In this document: in pieces, positions 20,687-31,847 of the stretch
How positions within the stretch are numbered: the first letter of the stretch is position 1
Layout: every line of letters begins with the position of its first letter
From: Gerris lacustris
Taxonomy: Eukaryota; Arthropoda; Insecta; Hemiptera; Gerridae
DNA: 64,000 bases
Assembly: GCA_951217055.1 (NCBI GenBank)
Contig: OX578284.1
Coordinates: forward strand, 21,492,187 to 21,556,186
Reading direction: 5' to 3'
Position numbers and translations under genes: made by a program
The notes under the pieces: generated by a model
Told to the model about the DNA's origin: nothing
Seen by the model: the letters and a program-made list of their open reading frames with translations, nothing else
The model's database searches: none

Positions 20687-22032
20687 GTGTGTTTTCAAAC
20701 CATAAACATTCCAAAACTTTAACACATCGTAGATAATCTGTATTTTTCTATATATTTAAAATAATTATCAAATTATTTTTAATATTATACATATTTATTT
20801 AAAATTATATATTTATTTCAATTTAGAGCACGGCAACGTTAATAGATTGCGAAAATAAATTGTAGATTTTTATTTTTTTTTCTAAATTGTTATTATTATT
20901 TTTTTTTAATAATTGATATTAACTTTTTTATTTTTAATGTCAGTGCTCATTCTTTTTGTTTTGCGGAAAATAGACTATTCGTTACAAAACCAATCGTATA
21001 ATAGTCTTGGAATATATATTAAAATGCTTTTTAAAGAATTATAAAATAGAAGACAATTACTATCAAATAGGAAGCAAAATTAGATTAAATTAGTTAGCTT
21101 AGTAAGGGGTAATTAGGCAAAAAGCTATAGAAATAAAAAAAGCATAGAAAATTAAACATATCTTAGAAAACAAAACACAGCATTCATACAATAAACTGCA
21201 TGACATTTTATACAAATACTATTAGATTTAGTTGTAAACAAATTACTTTTTTACAAATAGAAATTAATTTAGCACGCATATATATCAAACAGAAAGTATC
21301 TGCAACATTGTTTTTCTACATTTGTTTAATTAAAGAAATTTACAAATTTTTTTATTATTAAACATAGAAAGAAATTCTATTAAACACCACATATTTTGTT
21401 CTTATTATATACATATGCATGTAAATTGGCAATTTTCAATTTATACTTATTAATTTTATAATTGGCATTAACATACATTTTTTTTTACACGTTATTTGCA
21501 CATTTATTATTGTTCATATTTAAAATTTCAAATGTTTAATATAAAATTAAGTCAAATTGGCATTTATTATTACAGTTTGTAAATCAATTTACCAATTATT
21601 TTATTTTTACTTTTTAAAGTAAAAGGTTATTAAATTATTTTATCTAGGAACACCGACTTGTGTGACTACAATGGTATTTGTATCAACAAATTTAGCTATA
21701 AATATATTTATTTTTTACTTTATTTAATCATTTTGGTTATAGTTTGATCCCATTTTTAAAAACAGGTTTTTTTTACACTTCTTTCAAAACTTATTGATTT
21801 AATGTGAAGAAATCTTTTTGCCATTTTATTAGTTAAAATTTAAAACTTTCCATGGCAATAAACAAACACTCTACTTCGTCTAAAAACAAATGCACCCTTA
21901 TGGTAAGAAATTTGTGATGACGAACATGATGGCCTTTACCCCCGTCAGCTTTTCTCAAGCCTACAGAACACAAGCCTGCTTCTAGAATCTATGCCTGAAT
22001 CGGAATCAGGGTGCAATCTGGACGAGCCACAA
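20687..22032. other. AT-rich stretch, no feature seen
   Basis: About 1.3 kb of very AT-rich sequence. No repeat or signal was recognised. A GC-richer patch begins near 21930. Confidence 0.4.
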
Positions 22033-22527
22033 GACCCGGCTCTAACGAGCGTCTTTTGGTGCTAAACGCTGCATCCTCAGGTATCAACGTCACAACTCAC
22101 AACATCCTTACGCCGCGTCCCCCAACTGCTCAGTGTCACGTCTGAACTGTCCCATTGCTAGCCATACACTAAAAGACGCTGCGTCCTCAGGTATCAGCAC
22201 CATAACATCCTTAAACCGCGTCCCCAAACTGCTTAGCCTCACGTTTGAACCGCCCCTTTGCTAGTCATACACTAAAAGACGCTGCGTCCTCAGATATCAG
22301 CGTCATAACATCCTTACGCCGAGTCCCCCAACTACTCAGCGTCACGTCTGAACCGTCCCATTGCTAGCCATATACTAAAAGACGAGGCGTCCTCAGGTCT
22401 CAGGTATCAGCGCCATAACATTCTTAAGCCGCGTCCCTTAACTGCTCAGCGTCACGTCTGAACCATCCCATTGCCTGCCATACACTTAAATACGCTGCGT
22501 CCAAATGGCGCTCGTGTGAACCGGGCT
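22033..22527. mobile_element. TIR element whose interior is a ~103-110-bp tandem repeat
   Basis: The left end reads CCCGGCTCTAACGAGCG; the right end is the imperfect complement, CGCTCGTGTGAACCGGG. GCGTCCTCAG-type landmarks lie at 22071, 22181, 22284, 22387 and 22497, spacing 103 or 110 bp. Each unit holds CACTAAAAGACGCTGCGTCC or a variant and AACATCCTTACGCCGCGTCC. The array is GC-rich against an AT-rich background and has no coding frame. Confidence 0.8.
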
Positions 22528-23717
22528 TGTTACTGATTGAAGGTAACCAAGTTTAGAGGCAAAGAAATAAAAGAGGAAAAGAAAAAAATGTTGTATATAT
22601 ATTCTATTATTTTACGTTAAAGAATATATGAAGAAAAACATTATGTAAGGTATGTTCACAAAGTGATGTATGGTCTGTTTTGACGAGCGACAACAGTAAA
22701 ATAAAATGTATAAATACCTATATATATAATGCTGAAGGTTTGAAAAAAAAACTATGAGAGAGTTTTTTGAGAAAACACAAACAAAATAAAAGATGGATAA
22801 AAAGAACAAAAGATAAAGAAAAAGGGAAAAAGAAAGCAACTCGGTTGGAAGTAACTGTATCTGACCCAGTTCTGCTTCTCTATGTCCCAGGAATTTCTGG
22901 TCGAAGAAATATCTTTATGTTTAGGGAAAAATGAAAGATTCTAGGAAAACCCCTCCTCAATTTTTTTCCTCCATTTGGAACTCCATTCTAATAGAGAAAG
23001 TTATGGGATGAAAATTTTTGTTTTTGTTTTTTATCTACGAAACAAGCTTTTTACATTATTCGTTTTTATTAAAAAAAAGGGATGACACTTCTAAGAATTT
23101 TCATAGTTTACGACTTAGGACTTCTAATAAAAAAAAGAAGCTTTTTTAAAAACAAAAACCAAAATATGAACTGTTAAAAAGTTTTATAATCCAATAAGTA
23201 ATTGGGGAAAAATACATTTTCCATAAAAGTAATTTGTTTTTAGTTATATATATTTTTTTTGGGGGGGGGGGGGGTTTGATTTTAAATAATGTTAAAGGTT
23301 GTGCTTAGAAATCACGTGATCTATACATTTTGTCAATTAGAAAAGTGACAAGTATTATAGTATTTATAAGAAATTAGGTTTTACTTTTTAAAGTCTGTAG
23401 CTAAATTGCAGGTCATATTTCGTATGAATAAGTTAAATTAAATTAACAGTATGGGTTTTATAATTAGAAGTATACATATACATACAGTTAAATAGTCTGA
23501 CATAGAAACAAGTAAAATTAACAATATAGGTTTTACCTTTAAAGTTAAAACTTACATTAACATAGCATATACCTATATTGTTAAAATACCACAGTTGTGG
23601 TTACCACCGTCCAGGCCGGTTTATGGCTAGTAAAAATAGCTCAGTTCAAATAAGTGTATTGTGAAATGTATATATATCATAATAAATGGTTATTAATTTA
23701 TTGTCTATATTGTTAAT
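22528..23717. other. AT-rich stretch with a poly-G run
   Basis: Apart from a run of about 14-16 G (about 23260-23275), nothing was recognised. A 75-codon minus-strand frame (22612-22839) is a low-complexity hydrophobic frame with no recognisable domain. Confidence 0.4.
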
Positions 23718-23876
23718 AAACTTATTTAGTTAACTAACATATATATAAACTTATTTAACTAACATATACGTTAACTTACTTTACTGGCATATACGCATAA
23801 ACGTATTTAACTAACATATACGTAAACTTACTTAACTAATATATACATAAAATTACTCAGCTAACAAATAAATTAA
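23718..23876. repeat. ~26-bp tandem repeat, about six degenerate copies
   Basis: AAACTTATTTAACTAACATA and variants recur at 23718, 23747, about 23773, 23799, 23824 and 23850. Confidence 0.8.
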
Positions 23877-24435
23877 TATAATAATTAACAAGTTAAGTTT
23901 GATCTCTGTTGACTTATAAGTTTAATATCCATAAAAAAAAAGAAAATAATACTTGTGTATTGGCCATATGGACAGGGATTGTCTAGTCATTTATATTTTG
24001 CATTGAGTGATCTAGACAAGCTTGTTTTAATAATTCAGTAAAACTAAGTTTATATTGGGTATTTTGTAAGCACTTTTATGACCATAAAACATCGTTATCC
24101 AGACATTCTAGGAAGTGTATTAAGGGAGTCAATAATAATATCTTTCCTAAAGGAATCCTCATCTCTCTCTATTTAAATAAATTCTAAGCACGTCTTCTTC
24201 TCAATCTCCGTACGTTGCGAGGAACTGGAGCAGTTACCTTAGTAACAATATTCGGTAGGTGTCACGTCATCTCCACCGTTTAGTAAAACGCCTTTCTTGA
24301 TGGGCTAAAAGAACTGTATAAAGACGCAACGTTAACTCGAGACTGTAGTTTTTTTTATCCCCTAACATAACGCACCAAAAACGGTACCAAAACTTGAATG
24401 AAGAAGCTACTTCTTACTATGACGTAAAATTGGCC
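23877..24435. other. No clear feature
   Basis: A GC-richer section at 24190-24440 next to the helicase remnants could be part of the same Helitron, but no diagnostic terminus (5' TC or 3' hairpin plus CTRR) was identified. Confidence 0.35.
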
Positions 24436-24439
24436 GGCG

Positions 24440-24735
24440 CTTAAGACATTTTTCTAAGATCCACACCAATAGAAGATAATTTTTGACCCTGGGATTTATT
24501 TCTAATGAACTCTGATAATATACAACAAAGATGGGTTTTTAACTTGAAAATAATATTTAGATACATATTAGAGATATACCTTAAAATATTGGAGATATTC
24601 CTCGCTATTAAAAAGTACTTCAGGAGGATACACGAAATCAATAAGGTCATTTAAATCTGTTACATATGCAATTCCATTAAGAGGTATTAATACGTCACTT
24701 CGTATACAATTTCTTCCTCTTTCTTAAGGTTGAAC
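24440..24735 (-). pseudogene. Helitron PIF1-type helicase, second partial copy
   Basis: On the minus strand a frame ends with a degraded copy of the conserved 'NKSQGQ...VGVDL' block (visible: RNKSQGQKLSSIGVDL). Upstream of it (24600-24735) the DNA repeats, with small changes, the segment at 25300-25440 that encodes DLIDFVYP in the neighbouring copy. Only a C-terminal sliver of a PIF1/RecD-like helicase is present. It appears to be a tandem, internally deleted duplicate of the remnant at 24780-25420. In Helitrons this helicase is fused behind a HUH Rep nuclease; no Rep motif is visible here. Confidence 0.65.
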
Positions 24736-24779
24736 AATGAGCAACTATCTTTAATTTTCAATCAGTGGCTGTAATATTA

Positions 24780-25420
24780 CTATATTATACCTATTACTAT
24801 CATATTGGTTAATTGAGAAGGCTATTTCATCAAATATAATACTACAAACTTTGAGATCCACACCAACTAAAGATAAATTTTGACTCTGGGATTTATTTAT
24901 TGTCATCGAGTAAGCTGCTTTCAGAGGGAACAGTCTACGCATAGTTTCCACACCTCTATTTCCAACTTAAAATTATAAAGTTATTCTTGGAATTAATATT
25001 GTTTCTCCGAAGACGGTTTTCTAACTTGAAAAAAATATTTAGATATCTTAACTATAATAGTTTCTTTCCATTAACTAATGAATTGATCAGTGGAATTTAA
25101 ATTTCTCATTAATATGACATCTGCACCCTCTTTAAAAGTTAACCTATGATCTGGTAAACCTGAATGGCTTACACAATTCAATATTGACACATCTATGTAT
25201 TGAACCCTCCCCCCCCCCCCCCCCCCCCCCCAGGGTAATTTCACTATCAACTTCTATTTACATTTTCATTTGTGCCTACTAATATCGCTCATTGGCTGCT
25301 TGCTCACTATTAAAAAGAACTTCAGGAAAGGATACACGAAATCAATAAGGTCATTTAAATCTGTTACATATGCAACTCCATGAGAGGTGTTAATTCGTCA
25401 CTTTTTAAAAAAATGTCTCA
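24780..25420 (-). pseudogene. Helitron PIF1-type helicase remnant, C-terminal part
   Basis: Reading the minus strand from 25420 downward, conserved blocks occur in family order but in different frames: DLIDFVYP; SGLPDHRLTF followed by a VILMRNLNST-type block; GETILIPRITL; then MRRLFPLKAAYSMTINKSQS and LVGVDL (24845-24951). These match the C-terminal half of PIF1-family helicases of Helitrons, where 'AFAMTINKSQGQ' is a conserved late helicase motif. Frameshifts, stops and a 23-bp poly-C run (25209-25231) break the gene. The Walker A region and the Rep domain are absent. A non-transposon Pif1 is unlikely given the decay and the adjacent duplicate. Confidence 0.8.
25209..25231. repeat. Poly-C run of 23
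   Basis: Homopolymer inside the helicase remnant. Its exact length may be affected by sequencing. Confidence 0.9.
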
Positions 25421-26390
25421 CTCTTTTTAAGATTGAGCCACCATCTTTAATTTTTATATTACTTTATTCTTTATTTTGCTAAATAAACTAAAACGTGTAA
25501 AATAAATATATTTACTACTCTACAATCAAACACATTTACTTTTACACTATACAGAAATATGCAAATAATAATCTATATTTTCAAAATTTTACGAAGATCT
25601 CACATAAGCACGCTATAAGTACTTTCCAACATGGATCAAACTCAAATATAAATCTCTAATTAATTAATTACAGCTAATTAATGTTTACACCGATAGGTAA
25701 TGAAAACAATTTTCTGACCCAAATCATATATTGAGTGACACATACATTTATGTAATTTAAAAAAATATTAAAATATCCTGCAGAAGGTTACAACCTAAAA
25801 TAACCTTCTAATATATGTGTTACGTGTACAAGAAATATTTAATTCTTTATTTTTTCAAAAATTCTTCCACATTATTTTTTCTGATGTTAAATAAAGCGTA
25901 TATATACAAATTTTCTTTGAAGTTGGTTCATTTTTGGGGAAAATGAATTTCAAAAGGATCAAATTTAGGCCGGAAAATTTGACCCGAAATTTTGGTTGAA
26001 AATATCCAATATGATTTATATAGTTGGAAAGCGGTAATTTTTCTGAGAAAAAGCAGTAGAATCGATGGTCGTAACCGTGAGGTTCATGCTAGGAATCGCT
26101 GGCTGTGTCACAGTGTTAATATATTAGAGTAAACTGTAGGCCCTGTCATGAAATAAATTTCATTATATTTGATTAGTTAAATTACAGAATAATAAAAATA
26201 AACATAGAACCTTTGTCAATTTATTTTATTATTTATTAGTACTCGAGATTAATTGAAACATAAGTAGTTAAAGTCAAGGAGAAATAATAATTCTATATAT
26301 AAATTTAGCTACATCATATATAAAAATGAAAACAATGTCGTCGAAATAATTATCCATACACACAACTAAACTATAAATTGCCCTAAATAA
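25421..26390. other. AT-rich stretch, no feature seen
   Basis: A GC-richer section at 25930-26130 looks repeat-like (AATCGATGGTCGTAACCGTG partly recurs at 27485 as AACCGATGGTCGTACGAC), but no edges were found. Confidence 0.4.
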
Positions 26391-26394
26391 ACTT

Positions 26395-26885
26395 AAACAT
26401 TCATTTAAATAAAGTAAAACATTCATATAAATAAACTGAAATATACCAACTTAATATAGAATTTAACAAACTATAAATCAGTTCATTCTAGTAATAATAA
26501 TATGATAATAAAACAATTAAAAAAAAAAATAAAACATATATTATACGTAGTTATGATGGACGGTGAGTTGTAAGAAGATACTAAACTCAGAAGTTATTTT
26601 ATTAGTGAAGAGACGTTTCGACTCAATAAAAAAGTAAAACATTTATTTAAATAAAGTAAAAAAATCATTTAAATAAACATAAAAATTAATTTAAATAAAG
26701 TAAAAAAAATCATTTAAATAAACATAAAAATTCATTTAAATAAAGTAAAAAAAAACATTTAAATAAACAAACATTCATTTAAATAAAATAAAACATACAT
26801 TTAAATAAAGTAAAATATTCATTAAAATAATGTAAATAATTCATTTAAATAAACTAAAATATTCATTTAAATAAATTAAAACATT
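26395..26885. repeat. ~22-bp AT-rich minisatellite with a duplicated flank
   Basis: CATTTAAATAAAGTAAAACA and variants recur about a dozen times at 26395-26470 and 26628-26885. Each block is followed by the same unique sequence (AATATAGAATTTAACAA..., near 26454 and 26889), so array plus flank was duplicated. Non-array sequence (26545-26627) separates them. Confidence 0.85.
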
Positions 26886-26989
26886 TTCTTAATATAGAAT
26901 TTAACAACCTATTAAAAACAATTCTAGTAACAATAATATGGTAATAAAAACAATTAAATAAATAAGAATAAAATTATACCTTAATAAAT

Positions 26990-27800
26990 GTCGGTAGCAT
27001 AACAAAAGATGTGGCGAGTAGAAGTGCTAACCACGGCTGGACACGTAAGACTGGTCAGGGAGACTGACGGAGAAAGAGAGGGGGCATTTGTTTACAAAGT
27101 GTGTTTTCGCGGAAACTAATGTATTTATTATCTTTTACCTAGCGAACAACATACTTTATTATTCAATATTTGTTTATATTTATTTATTCTTGTTTTTAAC
27201 TATAACATAACCATAAACATAACCTTATAAAAAGTATTATTTATTAAAAAAACGTAAACATGACGTTATTTACGGTATTTTAAATTCGTTTTTTCTCTAT
27301 ATATATTCATTTTTCTCGGCAAAAAAGACAGATAAATTGAAAAATAAATACTCGTTTTAAAGAGCATTAGTGTGGGGTTTAAATACCCCAATCGAAAATT
27401 AAATCGGCCTATAATCGCGGACGCCATGAGAGCTAAAAGTCCAAATTTGACCAAAAATGACCAAATTTACTCGATTTAAGGTAGAACCGATGGTCGTACG
27501 ACAAAAAGTCATAGAACCAAAATTGTAGATCTTTTAAAATCAATTACCATTGGTGCTATCCGCTTTTCGATACGACTTACTGTTTAGCCGCTATAGCCCT
27601 TCGAAGAAACCCTTCAATTCGCGTCCCCCGTTTTTATTTTTTTAAGGGGGGTAAAAATAATTTTTTTCGACTTTTCAGATTTTTCTAGTCGGATTGGGCC
27701 GATTCGGGACCAAACGCAAAAAACCGCGAGTCTCTAGGTGGTCTGGAAGTGCCTAAACATTTTGATAACCCGATCAGCTGATTAGCCACTTTATATATAT
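26990..27800. repeat. GC-richer, probably repetitive sequence of unknown class
   Basis: 27240-27790 differs in composition from its flanks and contains short mirror-like patches (GGGGTTTAAATACCCC near 27375; CCCCCGTTTTTATTTTTTTA then AGGGGGG near 27626). No protein or clear ends were seen. Confidence 0.35.
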
Positions 27801-28036
27801 AATGTTTTAGATTGTTACGTTAAATATACATATTAAAAAAAGAAATGTAATATTTCTTATAAGGTTGAGGTAACATTGTTGGGGCCGTATGCTAAGGGAG
27901 GAGACAATTCTAAATTGGGCAAATGCATTGCGGGTCCAGCTCCCATCCGATAATGAACTTGTTTAAAAGTATGACATCTATAAAAAGCTGGCACACAATA
28001 AAAATTTACTGTATAAATCTATACATTCACGTCTAT
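27801..28036. other. No feature seen
   Basis: Short AT-rich spacer with no recognised signal. Confidence 0.4.
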
Positions 28037-28128
28037 TTAAACCTGATACACCTACTCGTATATAAACCTGATATACTTATATAAACCTGATATACCTATA
28101 TAAACCTGATACTCCTATATAAACCTGT
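28037..28128. repeat. 19-bp tandem repeat, about five copies
   Basis: TATAAACCTGATATACCTA units: ACCTG at 28041, 28066, 28085, 28104 and 28123. The last four spacings are 19 bp apart from the first of 25. Confidence 0.9.
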
Positions 28129-28685
28129 TTTTTTGACAGGACTTATTCATACTTTTAAACCAGATCATTTTAGGCTGGAACCTAGACCCGCAACACAATG
28201 ATTTTGAAAGATTTAACATTTTCCTTTTTTAGGGTTTTGTAGATACTTCTCAAAACCCTTATACCGAGGGTGATGTGTCCGTCCATCCGTCGCTCTTTGG
28301 TTCATAGGGCCCGAACCGTTTAAGCTAAAGTGATGAAATTTGAAACAATGGTTCAACTTTTTGACCCAACCACAGGAAAAATATAGAGAAGTAACAAATT
28401 TAAAATGCGCATGCGCAATTCGCAAAAATGTGGTAAACTCGAAAATTTATATTTTTTTTAATTATTGAGTGGGGTATCAAATGAAAGCTGCTGAAGTGTA
28501 GGATACAAATATATATTTGCTTTTTTTAATTTTTTATTCTTTATTGGTTTTATAAGTCAAAATATACCCCAAAAAACATCCCCCCCCCTTAACACTATAT
28601 AACGGCTGGTCCAAAAATTTCAAAATAATTCATGGCTATACCCTATGGTGGAGCGATGAAAAATGTAATTTATGTAGTAGTTATT
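28129..28685. other. Repeat-like sequence, not classified
   Basis: GATGTGTCCGTCCATCCGTC followed by TGATGAAATTTGAAACAATG (28270-28345) has the 'ccgtccgtcc ... gatgaaatttga' look of dispersed insect repeats. A 70-codon frame over it (28213-28425, -) is not a gene. Confidence 0.35.
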
Positions 28686-28689
28686 ACTG

Positions 28690-28800
28690 ATGAAAAACAT
28701 TGTGACCCCCCGTGGGATCGAACCCGGACCCTTGAGATCGAAGTAAAAAAAATCATTATTTCATAACGGGTATGCTTAATCATCTACAAAACGCTAAAAA
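28690..28800 (-). repeat. tRNA-derived SINE-like fragment with intact box B
   Basis: On the minus strand GGGTTCGATCCC (28713-28724) is an exact pol III box B within CCGGGTTCGATCCCACGG. Upstream GATGATTAAGCATACC is only a weak box A. The stems of a real tRNA are absent. Confidence 0.5.
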
Positions 28801-29023
28801 GTACTTGGACGCAAGTACTTCCCTGTGATTTTCTTAATTAATGGCCTCAACAACAATACCTCGACCGATATTATATTATAATTACCTACCAATATAAAAT
28901 TTTACTAAATTATTATATTATCAACTGTTTGCTTCTCCAATGTGATATTTCCAATTTATATTTTTTCTTTGGATGATATTTACTCACCACTTTAAAAATG
29001 AAAAAATAAAAAATAAAGTAGAT

Positions 29024-29779
29024 ATTCACACAAAGTATTTGTATTATAGTCCAGGAGATAGCGTGTAAAAATGTGTCTGACTAACATCAAGCTAGAATTT
29101 TGTATACTTGTCAATCTTTTAGCGTCTTGTAAGAATATGTGGTTGGCTAAGTTTGTCTGCGGCATAGCTTGGTAATAGGCGTTTGAAAAAAACAAACCGG
29201 TGGAGAGCGGCCATGTCTCACCAATTATGGTGGACAATGTAATTTTCACGATCCTGAGTACAGGATTAGTTAGTAGACCAAAAATCAAGTCGAAGTAATT
29301 TTCACACTTGATAGGTAAGTTATTCAAATATTACTAAAAATCAACGTAGTCACCTGTCAAGAGACAAACTAACATCAACTTGATTTTCGGTCTACTAACT
29401 AATTCTGTACTTAGGATTATGAAAATCACATTGTCCACCATAATTGGTGAGACATGGCCGCTCTCCACCGGTTTGTTTTTTCAAACGCCTATTGCCAAGC
29501 TATGTCCCGCAGACGAACTTAGCCGACAACATATTCTTACAAGACGCTAAAAGATTGACTTGCATAGAAAATTCTAGCTTGGTGTTAGTCACACATTTAT
29601 GCACGCTATCTCCTGGACTATTAGCAAATAACCGGTTTCGGCTACTTAATAGCCATCTTCAGATTCTAAATTAGTTATCCACTGTAACATGGTATCCAAG
29701 TTAATCTAATTTAGAATCTAAAGATGGCTATTAAGTAGCCGAAACCGGTTATTTGTTAATACAAATACTCTGTGTGAAG
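29024..29779. mobile_element. Composite foldback element with three nested inverted pairs
   Basis: Outer pair: TTCACACAAAGTATTTGTAT (from 29026) against ATACAAATACTCTGTGTGAA (near 29778). Middle pair: 29049-29290 against 29379-29618, about 240 bp each and highly similar (TCCACCATAATTGGTGAGAC on the right arm). Third pair: 29622-29672 against 29703-29756, each holding GGCTACTTAATAGCC or complement followed by GAAACCGG. No transposase; the frames of 76 and 111 codons are the two arms read on opposite strands. Confidence 0.85.
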
Positions 29780-30736
29780 ACCTAGTTTATATTTATTTTT
29801 TCCTTTTTAAAATGATACACTATTATGTTACTCTTAGGCTTCAAATGCCTTTGTTATAAGGATAACCATACACCATAAGTGCAAAGTGTTTGTTATTGTA
29901 AATGTTTCCCTGAAACACTTCGTTGAGAATTTTTATTTAATACTCCCTCTTTAATTTATAATTTATAATAACTATTAAAGTGAAGGACTTAAGGTTTACT
30001 ATCATAAAATCCTGCTCTTAAAATGAAAACTACTCTTGTTTGTCTTCGTTTTTTGCTTGAATATTATATTCATACAATTTGTGTATTATTAAAATAATTA
30101 AAAGCTATCATTCTTCTTCATCTGTATCTAAAATTAACATTACTCCTGTTTATGCATCGTTTCGTTATATCTTTATTCATATTTTCCTATTACCGTCTTT
30201 ACACTGTTTTACTCGCCCTTAAATTAAAGCAATTTAAAATCATAATAAACTTTAGCAATCCTTCTAAGTTATGGATATTACAGCGGTAAAAATCCTGTAT
30301 AAAGCTTGCCTTTCTTATGGCTCTCTGCTTTATCCTTACCTCTTGTTTTTTCAACCTTGGAGGAAATCCTCTGGAATATTTATAGAGGACTACGAACCCA
30401 AGATTTCCTCCTCTAACTCCTTATCCTCTCCTCTCATTCTAATCCACAACTACTTACTAATAAAATAAGAATGGTAACGCGTTAGACTTGAGCTCAAGTC
30501 GTTCAGAGGGTCTTACCTGCTTGAAATTAGTCTTAAAATTTTGATAAGGGTAGAAAATAGAGCAAGGGATTCTAGCTTCTAAACTAAACCTCTGGGGAAG
30601 AATATTCAATCCCCCGTTTTTATCTCCCCTTCCTTTCTTGAGGCACCGAAAGAAATCTTGATAGCATCTGTAGCAATCCTTTGATAGCATCTCTAGGAAT
30701 TATTCTAATAAATATTTAGAGTAATTATTATTTTAT
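29780..30736. other. No clear feature
   Basis: AT-rich. GGTAACGCGTTAGACTTGAG (from about 30473) is reminiscent of a tRNA-derived box A, but no box B follows. Frames of 65 and 77 codons have no recognisable domain. Confidence 0.35.
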
Positions 30737-31127
30737 ATAGGCCAATATATAGATACATTCGACCTTGCATTAATTAGGGTAAACGATTTTTTTTTTTTAG
30801 GATTGTTTTGTATAGTAAGAGGAGCATGAAACCAAGTTTGCGACCTCGAAAGCCCTGGGGACAACTTTTGGCAGGCGAAAAACCTCGCACTTTTTCAGTT
30901 TTTTTAATATAACTCATAAACGACGCCGAAATCAGGAAATTGTATTCTCTCCGAAATAAAAGTAGACAAAAGTTTCCACAAAATTCACTAGTCAAACTTA
31001 AGTTTATGTTATCCTAAACCATTTCTACAGGGCTTTAAAGTTTGACAAAATTACTAAAAAAAAAAAAAAAAAGGATTTTACTCATTTTTTTAACTTTTAT
31101 AATATAGTCGTTTATGGTGCCCATTAA

Positions 31128-31208
<81 letters not shown>

Positions 31209-31676
31209 ATATATATGTATGTAGGTATATATATACATATCATCAATATAACATCATAAAAATATATAATGGGCACCATAAACGACTATAGTATAAATGT
31301 CAAACAAAATGAGTAAAATCCTGTTTTTTTTACATAATTTTGTCAAACTTCAAAGCCCTGAAGAAATGGTTTAGGATAACATAAAATTAAGTTTGACTAG
31401 TGCATTTTGTAGAGAATTTTGTCTACTTTTATTTCGGAGAGAATACAATTTCCTGATTTTGGCGTCGTTTATGTGTTATATTTAAAAAACTGAAAAAAGT
31501 GCCAAAATTGCGAGGTTTTTCGCCTACCAAAAGTTGTCCCCAGGGCTTTCGAGGTCGCAAACTTGGTTTCATGCTCCTCTTACTATACAAAACAATCCTA
31601 AAAAAAAAAAAAAAATCGTTTACCCTAATTAATGCAAGCTGGACCCCTCTCAGGTTACCTATATATTGGTCTAATA
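30737..31676. mobile_element. Long-inverted-repeat element, 940 bp, with microsatellite loop
   Basis: The left arm (30737-31127) contains GCATTAATTAGGGTAAACGA and GAAACCAAGTTTGCGACCTC. The right arm (31267-31676) is its reverse complement almost throughout. The loop is a (CA)n(TA)n microsatellite. The subterminal block GAAACCAAGTTTGC..CTCGAAAG is shared with the 3.9-kb element at 52481-56398, suggesting one family. Four frames of 67-90 codons here are arm or microsatellite artefacts. Confidence 0.85.
31129..31245. repeat. (CA)n(TA)n microsatellite in a hairpin loop
   Basis: A run of CA units followed by about 32 TA units, then degenerate TA/TG/TAGG. Confidence 0.95.
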
Positions 31677-31808
31677 GGATAATTTTTCTTAACTTATTCA
31701 CACACGTGTCTAAATAGGACCAAAATACTAAAATCCACTTACTGTTTTGTCTCTGTTCAATTTCTTAATAAGATACGAAACATCATTTAGGGCCCAATTG
31801 AAATTAAC

Positions 31809-31846
31809 GCTTTAATACTACAGTGCTCTTACTGGAGTATTAAAGC
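31809..31846. repeat. Perfect 11-bp hairpin
   Basis: GCTTTAATACT (31809-31819) and AGTATTAAAGC (31836-31846) are exact complements around a 16-nt loop. It sits just outside the element that starts at 31848. Confidence 0.7.
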
Positions 31847-31847
31847 A

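Noticed and set aside
25209..25231. Poly-C and poly-G runs as regulatory G-quadruplex sites
   Set aside because: Single homopolymers with no gene nearby; length may be unreliable.
28992..29674. Two opposed frames of 111 and 76 codons with similar peptides
   Set aside because: They are the two arms of the 29.0-29.8 kb foldback.
30473..30530. tRNA-derived SINE head at GGTAACGCGTTAGACTTGAG
   Set aside because: Only a box-A-like string; no box B within the expected distance.
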